A stretch of 15,089 nucleotides of DNA, taken from positions 1 to 15,089 of the forward strand of contig JAKSVR010000018.1 in the NCBI GenBank assembly GCA_024427105.1. The letters run 5' to 3'. The DNA comes from Mycoplasmoidaceae bacterium. Lineage in GTDB: Bacteria; Bacillota_I; Bacilli_A; Mycoplasmatales; Mycoplasmoidaceae. The position numbers and the translations under genes are program-made. This document shows positions 1 to 7,805 of the stretch, one piece after another. The notes under the pieces were generated by a model. That model had not been told where the DNA came from. It made no database searches and was given only the letters and a program-made list of their open reading frames with translations. Numbering within the stretch: the first letter of the stretch is position 1; every line of letters begins with the position of its first letter.

Positions 1-49
1 CTGATTTGCACTCAGGGGGTCGAGGGTTTGATTCCCTTAGGCTCCACCA
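1..49 (+). tRNA. tRNA-Ala (UGC), 3' part only
   Basis: This is the 3' portion of a tRNA; the acceptor 5' strand and the D arm lie left of the window. Visible are the anticodon arm (CTGA, loop TTTGCAC, TCAG), whose loop gives anticodon TGC; a five-base variable loop GGGTC; a T arm with stem GAGGG/CCCTT and loop TTTGATT; the acceptor strand AGGCTCC; discriminator A46; and an encoded CCA at 47-49. The block from the anticodon to the T arm resembles the usual bacterial tRNA-Ala(UGC) sequence. It decodes GCN alanine codons. One oddity is T at the third T-loop position (standard position 56), normally C. A terminator follows directly. Confidence 0.9.
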
Positions 50-56
50 TTAAATT

Positions 57-84
57 AAAAACTAGGTATGCACCTAGTTTTTTT
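57..84 (+). terminator. Rho-independent terminator after tRNA-Ala
   Basis: The stem ACTAGGT (61-67) pairs with ACCTAGT (72-78) around a four-base loop. It is extended by A57-A60 against the T-run that starts at 79, and the T-run continues to 84. It ends the tRNA transcript and separates it from the membrane protein-ppa unit. Confidence 0.85.
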
Positions 85-91
85 CTTTTGT

Positions 92-97
92 TATAAT
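92..97 (+). promoter_or_regulatory. Predicted -10 element for the membrane protein-ppa unit
   Basis: A perfect TATAAT lies 30 bp before the start codon at 127, just after the tRNA terminator, and a good ribosome binding site AAGGAG follows at 117-122. No -35 consensus is visible at the usual distance, which is common in mollicutes. The predicted transcript start is near 104. Confidence 0.6.
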
Positions 98-126
98 ATA
101 TATATGTAAATAAATAAAGGAGTTTT

Positions 127-597
127 ATGGCAACAAATTCAAAAGCTAAACACTTAACAAGAGCGTTTTCAATTATAGGTATTCTTTTGGCAATAACACT
201 ATTTGTATTAATGTCATTTGGTGCATACACCGTTTCTACAGAAGATATTGGTGGAATGGAAACGATTCTAAATATTCTATTACTAATGGGTCCAACAATA
301 TTACTTGATCTTGGATTACTTGGTGCATTATTAATCGCTTGAATAGCATTAGGTATTGCTGCTTCAGCAACATCAATTAAAGCGAATGTTCATGGTATTG
401 TTCCACATGCAATTGCTTCAATGGTTGCTACTTTCATATTAGCTGGTACAATTATCCTATTAGGATATCTTGGTACTGCTGACAATGATACAACACTAAC
501 ATATATCCTAGTTGCAACTATTGCTGCTGGTGTTGCTGGTGCAGTAACTGTTTATGGTTCAACTGCAGGTTTCATTTGCGCTAGAGACATGCAATAA
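127..597 (+). CDS. Hypothetical four-helix membrane protein
   Basis: A 156-residue protein I do not recognise as a named family. It has a short basic N terminus (MATNSKAKHLTR) followed by hydrophobic segments at about residues 14-34, 47-83 (long, possibly with a kink), 93-118 and 125-148, so about four membrane helices. The single Trp (residue 72) is encoded by TGA at 340-342; under the standard code the gene would be cut in half. The start is well supported: ATG at 127 with AAGGAG four bases upstream and TATAAT further up. It is the first gene of a unit with ppa, whose start lies two bases after this stop. A role cannot be assigned; a small integral membrane protein or transporter-like subunit is possible. 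The gene call is firm, the function unknown. Confidence 0.88.
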
Positions 598-599
598 TA

Positions 600-1151
600 A
601 TGAGTTCACTTGTATTAAAAGTAACCGTTGAAATCCCAAAGGGTTCAAAGGTTAAATATGAATATAATCGAGCTAATAAAGAAATATCTGTCGACAGAAT
701 TCTTTATGGCTCTAGTGGTTATCCACAAAACTATGGTTTCCTAAAGGAAGCCTTAGATTGAGATGGAGATGAATTAGATTGTTTGGTTATTGCTGATCAA
801 TCAATTGGTACTGGTGTTGTTGTTCCAACAAGAATTATCGGTGCTATGGAAATGATTGATGATGGTGAAACAGACACTAAATTAATTGGTGTAATAGATT
901 GTGATCCAAGATACACACACATTAAATCACTAAAAAATCTTAATCAACATTTATTACTTGAGATAAAAGATTTCTTTGAAAACTACAAAAACTTACAACA
1001 CAAAAAAGTTATTGTACGTGGATTCAAAGATCAAACATGAGCTGTAAAAGAATATAAAGAATGTGTTTCTTTAATGAATACTTATGGTCAATTACCAAAA
1101 GATCAATTCATAAAGAAAATGAAAAAAGCTCATCCAAACAAGTATCAATAA
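600..1151 (+). CDS. ppa: Inorganic pyrophosphatase (family I)
   Basis: Soluble inorganic diphosphatase (EC 3.6.1.1), 183 residues. It hydrolyses PPi released by nucleic acid synthesis and aminoacylation to two phosphates, with Mg2+. Family I hallmarks are visible: an EIPKG-type N terminus with the KYEY segment at 19-22, R33, the YPQNYGF segment (41-47), and the metal-binding signature DWDGDELD (53-60) supplying D55, D57 and D60. D87, D92 and K94 match the later acidic/Lys set, and Y129-K130 matches the C-terminal phosphate-binding pair of the E. coli enzyme. Length is normal for the bacterial form. Two Trp codons are TGA (W54, and near 1038). It begins two bases after the membrane protein stop (TAA TA ATG) with no Shine-Dalgarno of its own, so translation probably depends on the upstream gene. 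It ends at a hairpin shared with the opposite-strand operon. Confidence 0.97.
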
Positions 1152-1152
1152 A

Positions 1153-1177
1153 AAAAAAGAGGTTCAACCTCTTTTTT
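1153..1177. terminator. Bidirectional terminator between ppa and the DUF2130 gene
   Basis: GAGGT (1159-1163) pairs with ACCTC (1167-1171) around a three-base loop, flanked by an A-run at 1153-1158 and a T-run at 1172-1177 that extend the stem. The poly-T on one strand and its counterpart on the other allow it to end both ppa (+) and the thyX-folD-DUF2130 operon (-). The T-run overlaps the last bases of the - strand gene. Confidence 0.85.
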
Positions 1178-2336
1178 ATTTTTTAAACGGATCCTCTTTG
1201 CAACCTTTTGTTAGCTTTCTAACAGTAAGCTTTTGTACTTTAGAGTTAGCAGTTGTTAATTGTGTTCCACTAGTCATTAGGAACTCTTTTGTTTTTTGTA
1301 GTTTCTCAATGCTTGCATCAATTGCATCGATAGCTGATTGATAGTTATTATGAGCTCTAGTAACAGTAGCAGCAATGTCCTCTTGCGCATCTTTTAAATT
1401 ATTAATAAAAGTTTCTTGATCCATAAATTCAAGTTTCTTTTGATTAATAATTTGAATAAGCTCATTATTCTTTGTTAGGCTATCTTTTAAGACATTAATG
1501 AAAGCAACAAATGTTTGTGGTCTTACCACATACATTTTTTCAAACTCTCTAACTTTGTAGATTCCATCAAAATTCTTATTATCTTTTTCTAGTTCTGAAA
1601 TCAATAATGCATATTCACAATTCTTGTTATTTCGATCATCATTAAGTTTCTTAAAGTGATCCTTATTTTTCTTCTTAGATTCAGTAGTATTGTTTTGCGT
1701 TTTAACTTCAATTTCAACACTTAATATTTCATTATTATTTTCATCATAATCCTTGAAAACAAAATCACCTTTAGACCCTTTTAAGCTTTCGCTTGAGTTA
1801 ATAACTTCGTTGTCTTTTCAGAATTTGGCTCTTGGGAAAGCGCCTTGTTGTTGAGCAGCTTCGAATTCTTCTCAAACAAACTTTTCTAATTCTTCGCCCA
1901 TTGCTTTAGTTGATGGATTACGATGGTCCCAACGATACTCTAGATTCTTAATGTCATTGTCTTTAGAATTAATCGTTTCTTTTAATGAGTTAATTAGCTC
2001 ATTCTTTTTTGCTTCAGCTTTTAACACAGCAGCATCAATCTTTTCCTGAATGGATGATGAATTATTTTGAATATCTTTATTTAATAAAGCAACTTGTTTT
2101 TGCAGGTCAGCAATAATTCTATCCTTGTCATTAGATGCTTTTAACACTTTGGTTTCAGCAAGTTCTTCTGCTTTTTTGTTAGCAAGACTTTCTAATTTAG
2201 TATTGAAATTCTTAATTACTGATTTGGTGTCTAAATCAGTTTCTTCTGTAAGATCAATAAAGTCACCTTCTTGTGCGTTTTCTTTTAAAACAAGGGTATC
2301 TTCATCTTTTATTAAATATTTAACTTTTTTGCTCAT
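1176..2336 (-). CDS. DUF2130 family protein, possible PD-(D/E)XK nuclease
   Basis: A 386-residue protein matching the DUF2130 (COG4487) pattern. Residues 1-35 are acidic; about 40-140 are Lys/Glu/Ala-rich and likely coiled coil; then comes GEELEKFVWEEF (147-158), followed by a core with KGSKGDFVF (186-194), EIEVK (208-212) and a helix containing LNDDRNNKNCEYALLI. D191 with E210-x-K212 has the D...ExK layout of restriction-endonuclease-like folds, and as I recall DUF2130 is grouped there. The C-terminal part from about 295 again looks helical. Members are poorly characterised; nuclease activity is an inference. Two Trp codons (155, 173) are TGA and one (W136) is TGG. The start ATG shares one base with the folD stop (TAATG) and has a strong GGAGGT at 2342-2347 inside the end of folD, so it is coupled yet able to initiate well. 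It is the last gene of the thyX operon. Confidence 0.85.
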
Positions 2337-3196
2337 TATTTACCTCCATGTTGTTTTTTAGTTAGAATAACTAAATTGTTAATCATCATCAAAACCGTCA
2401 TCGGCCCAACGCCACCAGGAACTGGACTTAGTCATCCTTTTAAATTCTTTAATGATTGAGTATCAACATCTCCACACAATTTATTATTTGGGTCACGATT
2501 AATGCCAACATCAACTATAACAGCATCATTCTTAAAATATGTTTTATCAAAGAATTTAGCTCTGCCAATAGCAGCTATAACAATATCTGCTTTCTTACAT
2601 ATTGCTTTTAAATTATTTGTGTGTGAGTGGCAAATAATTGGCGTTGCATTTTCTTGTAAGAATAGGGTGGCTAATGGTTTACCAACAATATTACTACGAT
2701 TAACTATCGCTACAAGCTTACCATCCATAGGTATTCTATAGAATTTAAGTAATTCAATAACACCAGCAGCAGTACAAGGTTTGATTAAATTGATTGTGTC
2801 TTTCGATGTTCAAATTTTACCAACATTATGGTTATGAAAGCAATCGACATCTTTGTCAGGACAAATAGCATTGATGACTTCGTCATCATCAATTTTATCT
2901 GATGTTGGAAGTTGAACAAATAAACCGTTGATTCTTTTATCTTTATTTAATTTCTTTATCAAAGATAACATCTGTGTATTTGTTGTAGTGGATGGCAATT
3001 TAAATAACTTACAATTAATACCCAATTCTTTACAAAGTTTTTGTTTATTGGAAACATAAACATTGCTGGCATAACTATCATTATTCAAAATGATAGCTAA
3101 TGTTGGTATAATGTGTTTTCTTTTAAGACTTTGAACTTCTTTTTTTAAATTTTTTAAAAAATTTTCGCTAGCCTTAATGCCTGACATTAATTGCAT
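2336..3196 (-). CDS. folD: Bifunctional methylene-THF dehydrogenase / methenyl-THF cyclohydrolase FolD
   Basis: A 286-residue protein, the usual FolD length. It interconverts 5,10-methylene-THF, 5,10-methenyl-THF and 10-formyl-THF with NAD(P)+; 10-formyl-THF serves initiator tRNA formylation and purine pathways. Visible: catalytic-type Y47 and K51 (YVSNK), the GLFVQLP segment near 91-97, the PDKDVDCFHNHNVG block, PCTAAG (140-145), the nucleotide loop NRSNIVGKP (166-174), CHSHTNNL, VDVGINR, and the C-terminal SPVPGGVGPMT. Two departures from consensus are seen: PCTP is PCTA, and the Gly before RS in VVGRS is N166. W129 and W255 are TGA. The start at 3196 is chosen over the ATG at 3187 because GAGGGAG lies seven bases upstream of it. 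The gene overlaps thyX by 10 bp and the DUF2130 gene by 1 bp. It plausibly shares the methylene-THF pool with ThyX. Confidence 0.96.
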
Positions 3197-3837
3197 TTTT
3201 TAACTCCCTCGTATTTAATATCATCAAAAATAAGTGGAATGTCTTTTTTTAATTCCTTTAACAAAGGAATTAATAGCTCGCGTGCTTGTGGGTGAGCATC
3301 TGGTGCACAACGTAATTTAAAGATATTTCTTCATTCCCTAAAGTTGGTTGTGATAGTTATTTCAGTTTTTAAACTATTTGGTAATACACTACGTGCTTCT
3401 TGTGGAGTAGAACCCTGTTTTATTAAATCAAAGTATGCTTTTTCTGAAGATTCCATAGCTTTTTTTCAAATTTGATATCGTTTTGGGTCTGTTTTATAGA
3501 AATATGGTTCAATAACTGTAATTTGATTTCCAAATTTATGATTAGCATAATTACAATATCGTGTTGATTCTTGTGCAAAACTTGCTATACGATGTCTAAC
3601 TAACTCATGTGTTACACCACGATCACAAATAAATTTAACGGATAAAAAACTATGTTCAATAACAGCTTCATGCTTTCACTTTAATAGGTTACCTATTAAT
3701 TTCTTTGCTGATTCACCACTTGATTCAATTTTGTCTTCAGATTTGTAGCATACACGACCAATCTTTTCAATTAATTGCAATTGATCTTTGGGTTCAATTC
3801 TGCTTAGAATTTGATATGATGGTTTAACGATAATCAT
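3187..3837 (-). CDS. thyX: Flavin-dependent thymidylate synthase ThyX
   Basis: A 216-residue protein that methylates dUMP to dTMP using 5,10-methylene-THF, FAD and NADPH (EC 2.1.1.148). Unlike ThyA it releases THF, so dihydrofolate reductase is not needed to recycle the cofactor. The signature RHR-x7-S is present as R81-H82-R83 to S91 within RHRIASFAQESTRY (81-94). Upstream is KHEAVIEHSF (55-64), matching the conserved His/Glu segment of the family, and the C-terminal half contains QEARSVLPNSLKTE, typical of the fold. Length is normal. Three Trp codons are TGA (W54 and two more). No Shine-Dalgarno is visible before the ATG at 3837, and there are only about 22 bases between the upstream hairpin and the start. 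It is the first gene of the thyX-folD-DUF2130 set, and folD starts within its last codons. Confidence 0.96.
3204..3210 (-). promoter_or_regulatory. Ribosome binding site that decides the folD start
   Basis: GAGGGAG on the - strand lies seven bases before the ATG at 3196 and sixteen before the ATG at 3187. The spacing favours the first ATG, so folD begins inside thyX with a 10-bp overlap. Confidence 0.75.
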
Positions 3838-3855
3838 ATTAGTGTCTTGATAAAT

Positions 3856-3893
3856 GAATAAAGGTCAAACCGTATTTTTACAGTTTAACCTTT
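3856..3893 (-). terminator. 15-bp hairpin after rpmF, probable terminator (- strand)
   Basis: Read on the - strand, bases 3893-3879 pair with 3874-3860 around an AAAA loop (3878-3875), giving 15 bp. Two of the pairs are G-U wobbles on the - strand (3887/3866 and 3882/3871); on the + strand these would be A-C mismatches, so the structure works only in - strand RNA. It starts seven bases after the rpmF stop and is followed by a weak UUUAUU tract. It most likely ends or attenuates the rpmF transcript ahead of thyX. Confidence 0.75.
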
Positions 3894-3899
3894 TTTAAA

Positions 3900-4076
3900 T
3901 TATTTAACGTTTTTAATCTTCTTACCATTGTAGTATCCACAATACTTACATACAGTATGAGGTTTAATAGGTTTACCACATTTTGGGCAAACAGTGGTAG
4001 TTGCAGGCTTCAAAGCATGGTGACTTCGACGCATTCCTTTTCTACCTTTTGACGTTCTTCGTTGTGCAACAGCCAT
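3900..4076 (-). CDS. rpmF: 50S ribosomal protein L32
   Basis: A 58-residue basic protein of the large ribosomal subunit, located near the peptide exit side. The N terminus MAVAQRRTSKGRKGMRRSHH matches the L32 pattern (usual start AVPKRRTSK). The C-terminal half is a four-cysteine zinc ribbon, CPKCG (30-34) and CKYCG (43-47), so this is the zinc-dependent form. The protein is shorter than the 300-base reporting cut-offs often used and easily missed. The start has AAAGGA nine bases upstream (4086-4091). It is divergent from yloU, with 60 bp between the two starts, and a hairpin follows its stop. Confidence 0.96.
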   Translation of the reverse strand: MAVAQRRTSKGRKGMRRSHHALKPATTTVCPKCGKPIKPHTVCKYCGYYNGKKIKNVK

Positions 4077-4099
4077 AAGATATTTTCCTTTACATCATT

Positions 4100-4105
4100 A
4101 TTATA
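4100..4105 (-). promoter_or_regulatory. Candidate -10 element for rpmF
   Basis: On the - strand this reads TATAAT, giving a predicted start near 4093, just before the AAAGGA ribosome binding site. A second TATAAT for the same strand lies at 4121-4126 inside the palindrome shared with yloU. Which one is used cannot be decided from the sequence; neither has a clear -35. Confidence 0.4.
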
Positions 4106-4120
4106 TTTAATATGTAAAAT

Positions 4121-4130
4121 ATTATATAAT
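4121..4130. promoter_or_regulatory. Palindromic -10 element in the rpmF/yloU divergent promoter
   Basis: ATTATATAAT is a perfect palindrome, so it presents TATAAT on both strands (4125-4130 on +, 4126-4121 on -). On the + strand the last T lies only six bases before the yloU ATG at 4137, so the predicted transcript start falls on or next to the start codon. On the - strand it could serve rpmF. No -35 consensus is visible on either side. Confidence 0.55.
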
Positions 4131-4136
4131 CATTTA

Positions 4137-4433
4137 ATGAAATTACATGACATTATTTCGATTAATCCGCAGGTGTTGGAAAACATTTTGTTAGAGGAAA
4201 TTAAAAAGATACCTGGTGTGGGTAATCAAACTATTGGAAATGTAAAAGTAGATGATGATAAATGTGAAGTTAATGTATATTTAACACCATTTAGTTTACT
4301 TAGTAATGTTTACCAAATAGCTCGTGAAATGCAATCTGCCATTAGTTTCTATTTAACTAAACAATTCGATATTGATGAAGGAAAAATAAAAATCAATATT
4401 ATCGTTAAAGCTAACGATATGGACAAAAAATAA
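4137..4433 (+). CDS. yloU: Asp23/YloU family protein
   Basis: A 98-residue protein of the Asp23/Gls24 family. Visible features are the ISINPQVLENILLEEIKKIPGV start (residues 6-27; compare the family pattern I-x-DEV...I-x-x-x-A-x-x-x-PGV), the VKVDDDKCEVNVYL strand pair, and the REMQSAI helix, the equivalent of the usual REVQ segment. Members are small cytosolic or membrane-associated proteins; in Firmicutes this one sits next to fakA, and its exact role is unclear. The ATG at 4137 is preferred over an in-frame extension to 4062, because the extension would run into rpmF and its promoter. There is no Shine-Dalgarno, and TATAAT ends six bases upstream, suggesting a leaderless mRNA. The stop overlaps the fakA start by one base (TAATG). 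Confidence 0.85.
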   Translation: MKLHDIISINPQVLENILLEEIKKIPGVGNQTIGNVKVDDDKCEVNVYLTPFSLLSNVYQIAREMQSAISFYLTKQFDIDEGKIKINIIVKANDMDKK

Positions 4434-6130
4434 TGACTTCTTTGAACACACAAACTTTAAAAACTATGTTACAAAATGGTGTCCAATATGTTGGCAATAA
4501 TTTTGAATATATTGATGAATTAAATGTTTTTCCTGTTCCAGATGGTGACACAGGTACTAATTTAAAAATCACCACCGAAGGAGCTTGAGATTCAATAGCT
4601 GATTTTGATACTGACGATATTTCACTACTAACACGTAGTTTTGCTCGTGGTTTATTGATGAATGCTCGTGGTAATTCAGGAGTTATTTTTAGTCAAATTT
4701 TTAAGGGTTTTAGTTCGGTATTTAAATCAGGCGATAAAGAAGCAACCATAAGTGATCTAACCAAAGCCTTTAGTGCCGCTAAGGATTTTGCATATAAATC
4801 CGTTGCCACACCAGTTGAAGGTACAATCTTAACAGTTATCAGAGTAATGTCTGAAAAACTGATTGAATCTACTGGTAAATTTCAAACGATTGAAGAGTTA
4901 TTTGAATATGCTTATAAAGAAGCAAAAATTATTCTTGATAAAACTCCAGATTTCTTGCTTCAACTTAAAGAAGTTGGTGTTGTTGACTCCGGTGGTTGTG
5001 GTTTAACTTATTTCCTAGAAGGAATGAAAGAGGCTATTGTTCATCCAAACGCTAAGGAAGTTCAACCTAAACCATCGAGTAATAAAGCAAATCAAAACGC
5101 AATTAATAAATCGTTTGTTGATAACAATGAAGGTTTTGGTTATTGCTGTGAGTTTATTATGAAACTTGGTTCAAGAGTAACAACTGAACAACCTGATAAA
5201 TCTAAATACGATGAAATTTATTTTAAGAAAAGAATCGAAGATCTTGGTGATAGCTTTGTTTATGTCCGAGATGGTGATATCATAAAAGTTCATGTTCACG
5301 TAATTAAACCTTACAAACTTTTAGAGTTTGCTTCAAAGTTTGGTGAATTTACTAAAATAAAAATTGAAAATATGACTTTACAGTTTATGATGAAAAACAA
5401 AAACACATCATTAGAAAAACTTGAAAGTTCATATCGTGCTGATAATGAAATAACAAGCGCAACAAAAGTTGTTGCTACTGTTCCTAGTGAAGCAATGAAA
5501 AAAATATATGCTGCAGAATTTGGTATAACACAATGTTTAAATTGTGAAGATATTGGTAATCCGACAATTCAACAATTTTATGAATTAATCAAATCTGCTA
5601 AAAGCAAACATGTTATTTTGGTAACTGATAATGGAAATATTCTTTTAGCTGCCGAACAAGCATCAAAATTATTTCCAAAGAAAACTCATACAATCGAAAT
5701 TGTCCCATGCAAAGATATTGCGACAAGTTATTTAACTTGTTTAAGTTTTAACCCTGAACTAGAATCACGTGATATTGTTAAGGAAATGGAACGTGCTTAT
5801 AAAAACTGTGAATCTTGTAAGATTTCTAAATCTGTCAAAAATATTAGATATAAAGATTTGAATATTAAGTTTGGTGATTACATTGGTGTTAGACACAAAG
5901 ATATTATTACAAACTCAAAAGTAGTTGCAAATGTATCAACTAAAATGGTAGATGAAATCTTTGGAGATGTTCGTCGACCAAAAACTGCAGTTATTATTTA
6001 TGGTAAAGATGCAACTATAGAGGAAGTTAACCATTTATATCGTTATATTAACGAAAAATACATGGTTAAACCAATCATCATTCAAGGTAATCAATCAACT
6101 TATCAATACTATATTGGTGTAACAAAATAA
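4433..6130 (+). CDS. fakA: Fatty acid kinase subunit FakA (DhaL-type, YloV)
   Basis: A 565-residue protein, close to the usual FakA length. FakA transfers phosphate from ATP to a fatty acid held by a FakB (DegV-type) protein, making acyl-phosphate for phospholipid synthesis. The N-terminal DhaL-like nucleotide domain shows LNVFPVPDGDTGTNL (30-44) with Mg-binding D37/D39, and NARGNSGVI (77-85). GVVDSGGCGL ends this domain near residue 190. The middle region, around DGDIIKVHVH, fits the FakB-contacting part, and the C-terminal third carries the NPELE...GDYIG and IIYGKDATIEEV segments of the Fak C-terminal domain. One Trp is TGA (near 4587). The start shares a base with the yloU stop and has no ribosome binding site, so it is probably coupled. 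No fakB is in the window. The downstream neighbour plsX makes the same product from acyl-ACP or uses it in reverse. Confidence 0.95.
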
Positions 6131-6143
6131 GAGTGAGGTAATT

Positions 6144-7121
6144 ATGAAAATAGCATTAGATGTCATGGGTTTTGAAAATAAAACTATTGAAGCAATAGTT
6201 GCTGCTAGAAAATTTTCTTCAAAACATCCTGGCACTAGAATCATATTAGTTGGAACCGAAGAAGATATTAGACCTTGCATAAAAGATAAAGATGAGTTTG
6301 AATATGTTTATACATCAAATGTTATTCAAATGGTTGACACTCCAATTGAAGCTTTAAGAAAAGAATCAACTTCAATGCTTGAAGCAATTAAATTAGTAAA
6401 AGAGCACAAAGCTGATGCAGTTGTTTCAGCAGGAAGCACATCATGTTTCGTTCCACTTGTTCAAATGAACCTTGGATTAATTGAAAATGTTAAACGTTTT
6501 GGCTTTATGCCATTTATTCCAACAACTAATAAGACTGGATTTAATATGATTGATGTTGGTGCTAATTTAACAGTTGATGGAAAAGATCTATATAACTTTG
6601 CCTTGATGGCAAATGAATATGCACGCATTGTGAGAAAAATTTCTAGACCGAGAGTTGGGGTTTTAAATATTGGTTCTGAGGAACACAAAGGTTTTGATTA
6701 TCACCGTGAAGTTGATAAATTGCTAAAACAAAACGACAGCATCAACTATGTTGGTTTTGTAGAACCAAAAGGTTTATTAGATGGAATTGTTGATGTTTGT
6801 GTTTGTGATGGATATTCGGGAAACATTTGTTTAAAAGCATTAGAGGGTTCTTTAAAATCTGTTGGAGCCATTTTAAAGAAAGGCTATAAAAAACCATGAA
6901 ATTGGTTGGGAGCTGCGTTTAGTTGTCCAATAATTCTGACTTTAACAAAAACTTTTGATTATCGTAATAATGCCGGAGCTATAGTATTAGGAGCCAATGG
7001 TATTGCTATTAAAACTCACGGATCAGCTGATGCTAAACAATTCTATGCAGCATTAAGCGTCGCTTATGATTGTGTTAATAATCAATTAATACATAACATG
7101 AAAAATATTAAATATGAATAA
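6144..7121 (+). CDS. plsX: Phosphate acyltransferase PlsX
   Basis: A 325-residue protein interconverting acyl-ACP and acyl-phosphate; acyl-phosphate is then used by PlsY to acylate glycerol-3-phosphate. Family features: MKIALDVMG at the N terminus, TPIEALRKESTSMLEAIKLVKE (the usual PxxAxRxKxxSSM region), DAVVSAGST, the VGVLNIGSEEHKG block, CDGYSGNICLKALEG, and the C-terminal GAIVLGANGIAIKTHGSADA (278-297). The usual MGGD near the N terminus is MGFE here. W252 is TGA and W254 is TGG, so both Trp codons are used side by side; under the standard code the protein would be split at 6897. The start at 6144 has GAGGTAATT immediately upstream, a variant of the extended Shine-Dalgarno. It follows fakA by 13 bp and overlaps rnc by 8 bp. 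Confidence 0.95.
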
Positions 7122-7803
7122 AAACTACAATCAAAATTTGAATGCTTGAATTAGACAAGCGTTAGGTACTGCCCCAAAAAATATTAGTTTGTATATTGAG
7201 GCATTAACCCATCGTTCTTATGCTAATGAGCATAAGCAAAATTATTCATATCAACGTTTAGAATACCTTGGTGATAGTGTATTAAGTTTTTTAACTGCTG
7301 ATTTCTTATACAAGAAATATCCCCACAAACATGAAGGTGAATTAACAGTATTGAGAAAACAGTTGGTGTGTTCTAATACAGAAACAGCTATAGCAAAACA
7401 GATTGGACTACAAAATTTTATTTTGTTAGGAGTAGGTGCAGCAACTTCAAATGGTATTGATAAAATATTAGAGGATTGTTTTGAATCATTTATTGGTGCA
7501 GTCTACCTAGATCTTGGTTTAGAACCAATTATTAAATTTTTAAATAGAACTTTATTTAAATTTAATGACACTAATATTATGAATAGTGCTCTTGACTACA
7601 AAACACTTGTTCAGGAAGCATTGATGAAACACAATGCGCACAATGCAATGTATCACACCAAACAATTAGGTCAAAATAATTTTGTCGCAACTTTAAAAGT
7701 TAATGGAATAACTTATGGGCAAGGGCAAGGAAAAAATAAAAAACAAGCTGAAAAAGCTGCTGCAGCTGAAGCCTATTCAAAATTGGTTGGTAAAGGGAGG
7801 TAA
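7114..7803 (+). CDS. rnc: Ribonuclease III
   Basis: A 229-residue double-strand-specific endoribonuclease (EC 3.1.26.3) processing rRNA precursors and other structured RNAs. The catalytic domain (about 10-150) carries RLEYLGDSVL (48-57) with E50 and D54, HEGEL (73-77), and LEDCFESFIGAVYLD (119-133) with D121 and E124, matching the E. coli E41/D45/D114/E117 set. The dsRNA-binding domain runs from DYKTLVQEAL (about 160) to the end, with the basic GKNKKQAEKAAAAEA helix. The residue corresponding to E. coli E38 is Gln47. The start at 7114 is chosen because the protein matches the family from there and it overlaps plsX by 8 bp; no ribosome binding site is visible, suggesting coupling. W12 is TGA. 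smc starts three bases after the stop. Confidence 0.96.
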
Positions 7804-7805
7804 GT

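Noticed and set aside
340..342. Apparent stop codon splitting the first membrane protein into a pseudogene
   Set aside because: TGA is Trp here; the frame continues as a coherent hydrophobic protein to TAA at 595, and the same holds for ppa, folD, plsX, ftsY and rpoC.
2125..2741. Open + strand frames opposite the DUF2130 gene and folD, with hydrophobic translations
   Set aside because: Antisense shadows of well-supported - strand genes; the hydrophobic look comes from the complement of Lys/Glu-rich codons.
3185..3187. ATG at 3187 as the folD start (TAATG overlap with the thyX stop)
   Set aside because: The arrangement is attractive, but GAGGGAG is sixteen bases away from it and only seven from the ATG at 3196.
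3856..3893. Riboswitch upstream of thyX
   Set aside because: Only a single simple hairpin is present and the leader is too short for an aptamer; a terminator or attenuator explains it better.
4062..4136. 25-codon N-terminal extension of yloU in frame
   Set aside because: It would overlap the start of rpmF and both promoters, has no ribosome site, and the Asp23 family match begins only after the ATG at 4137.
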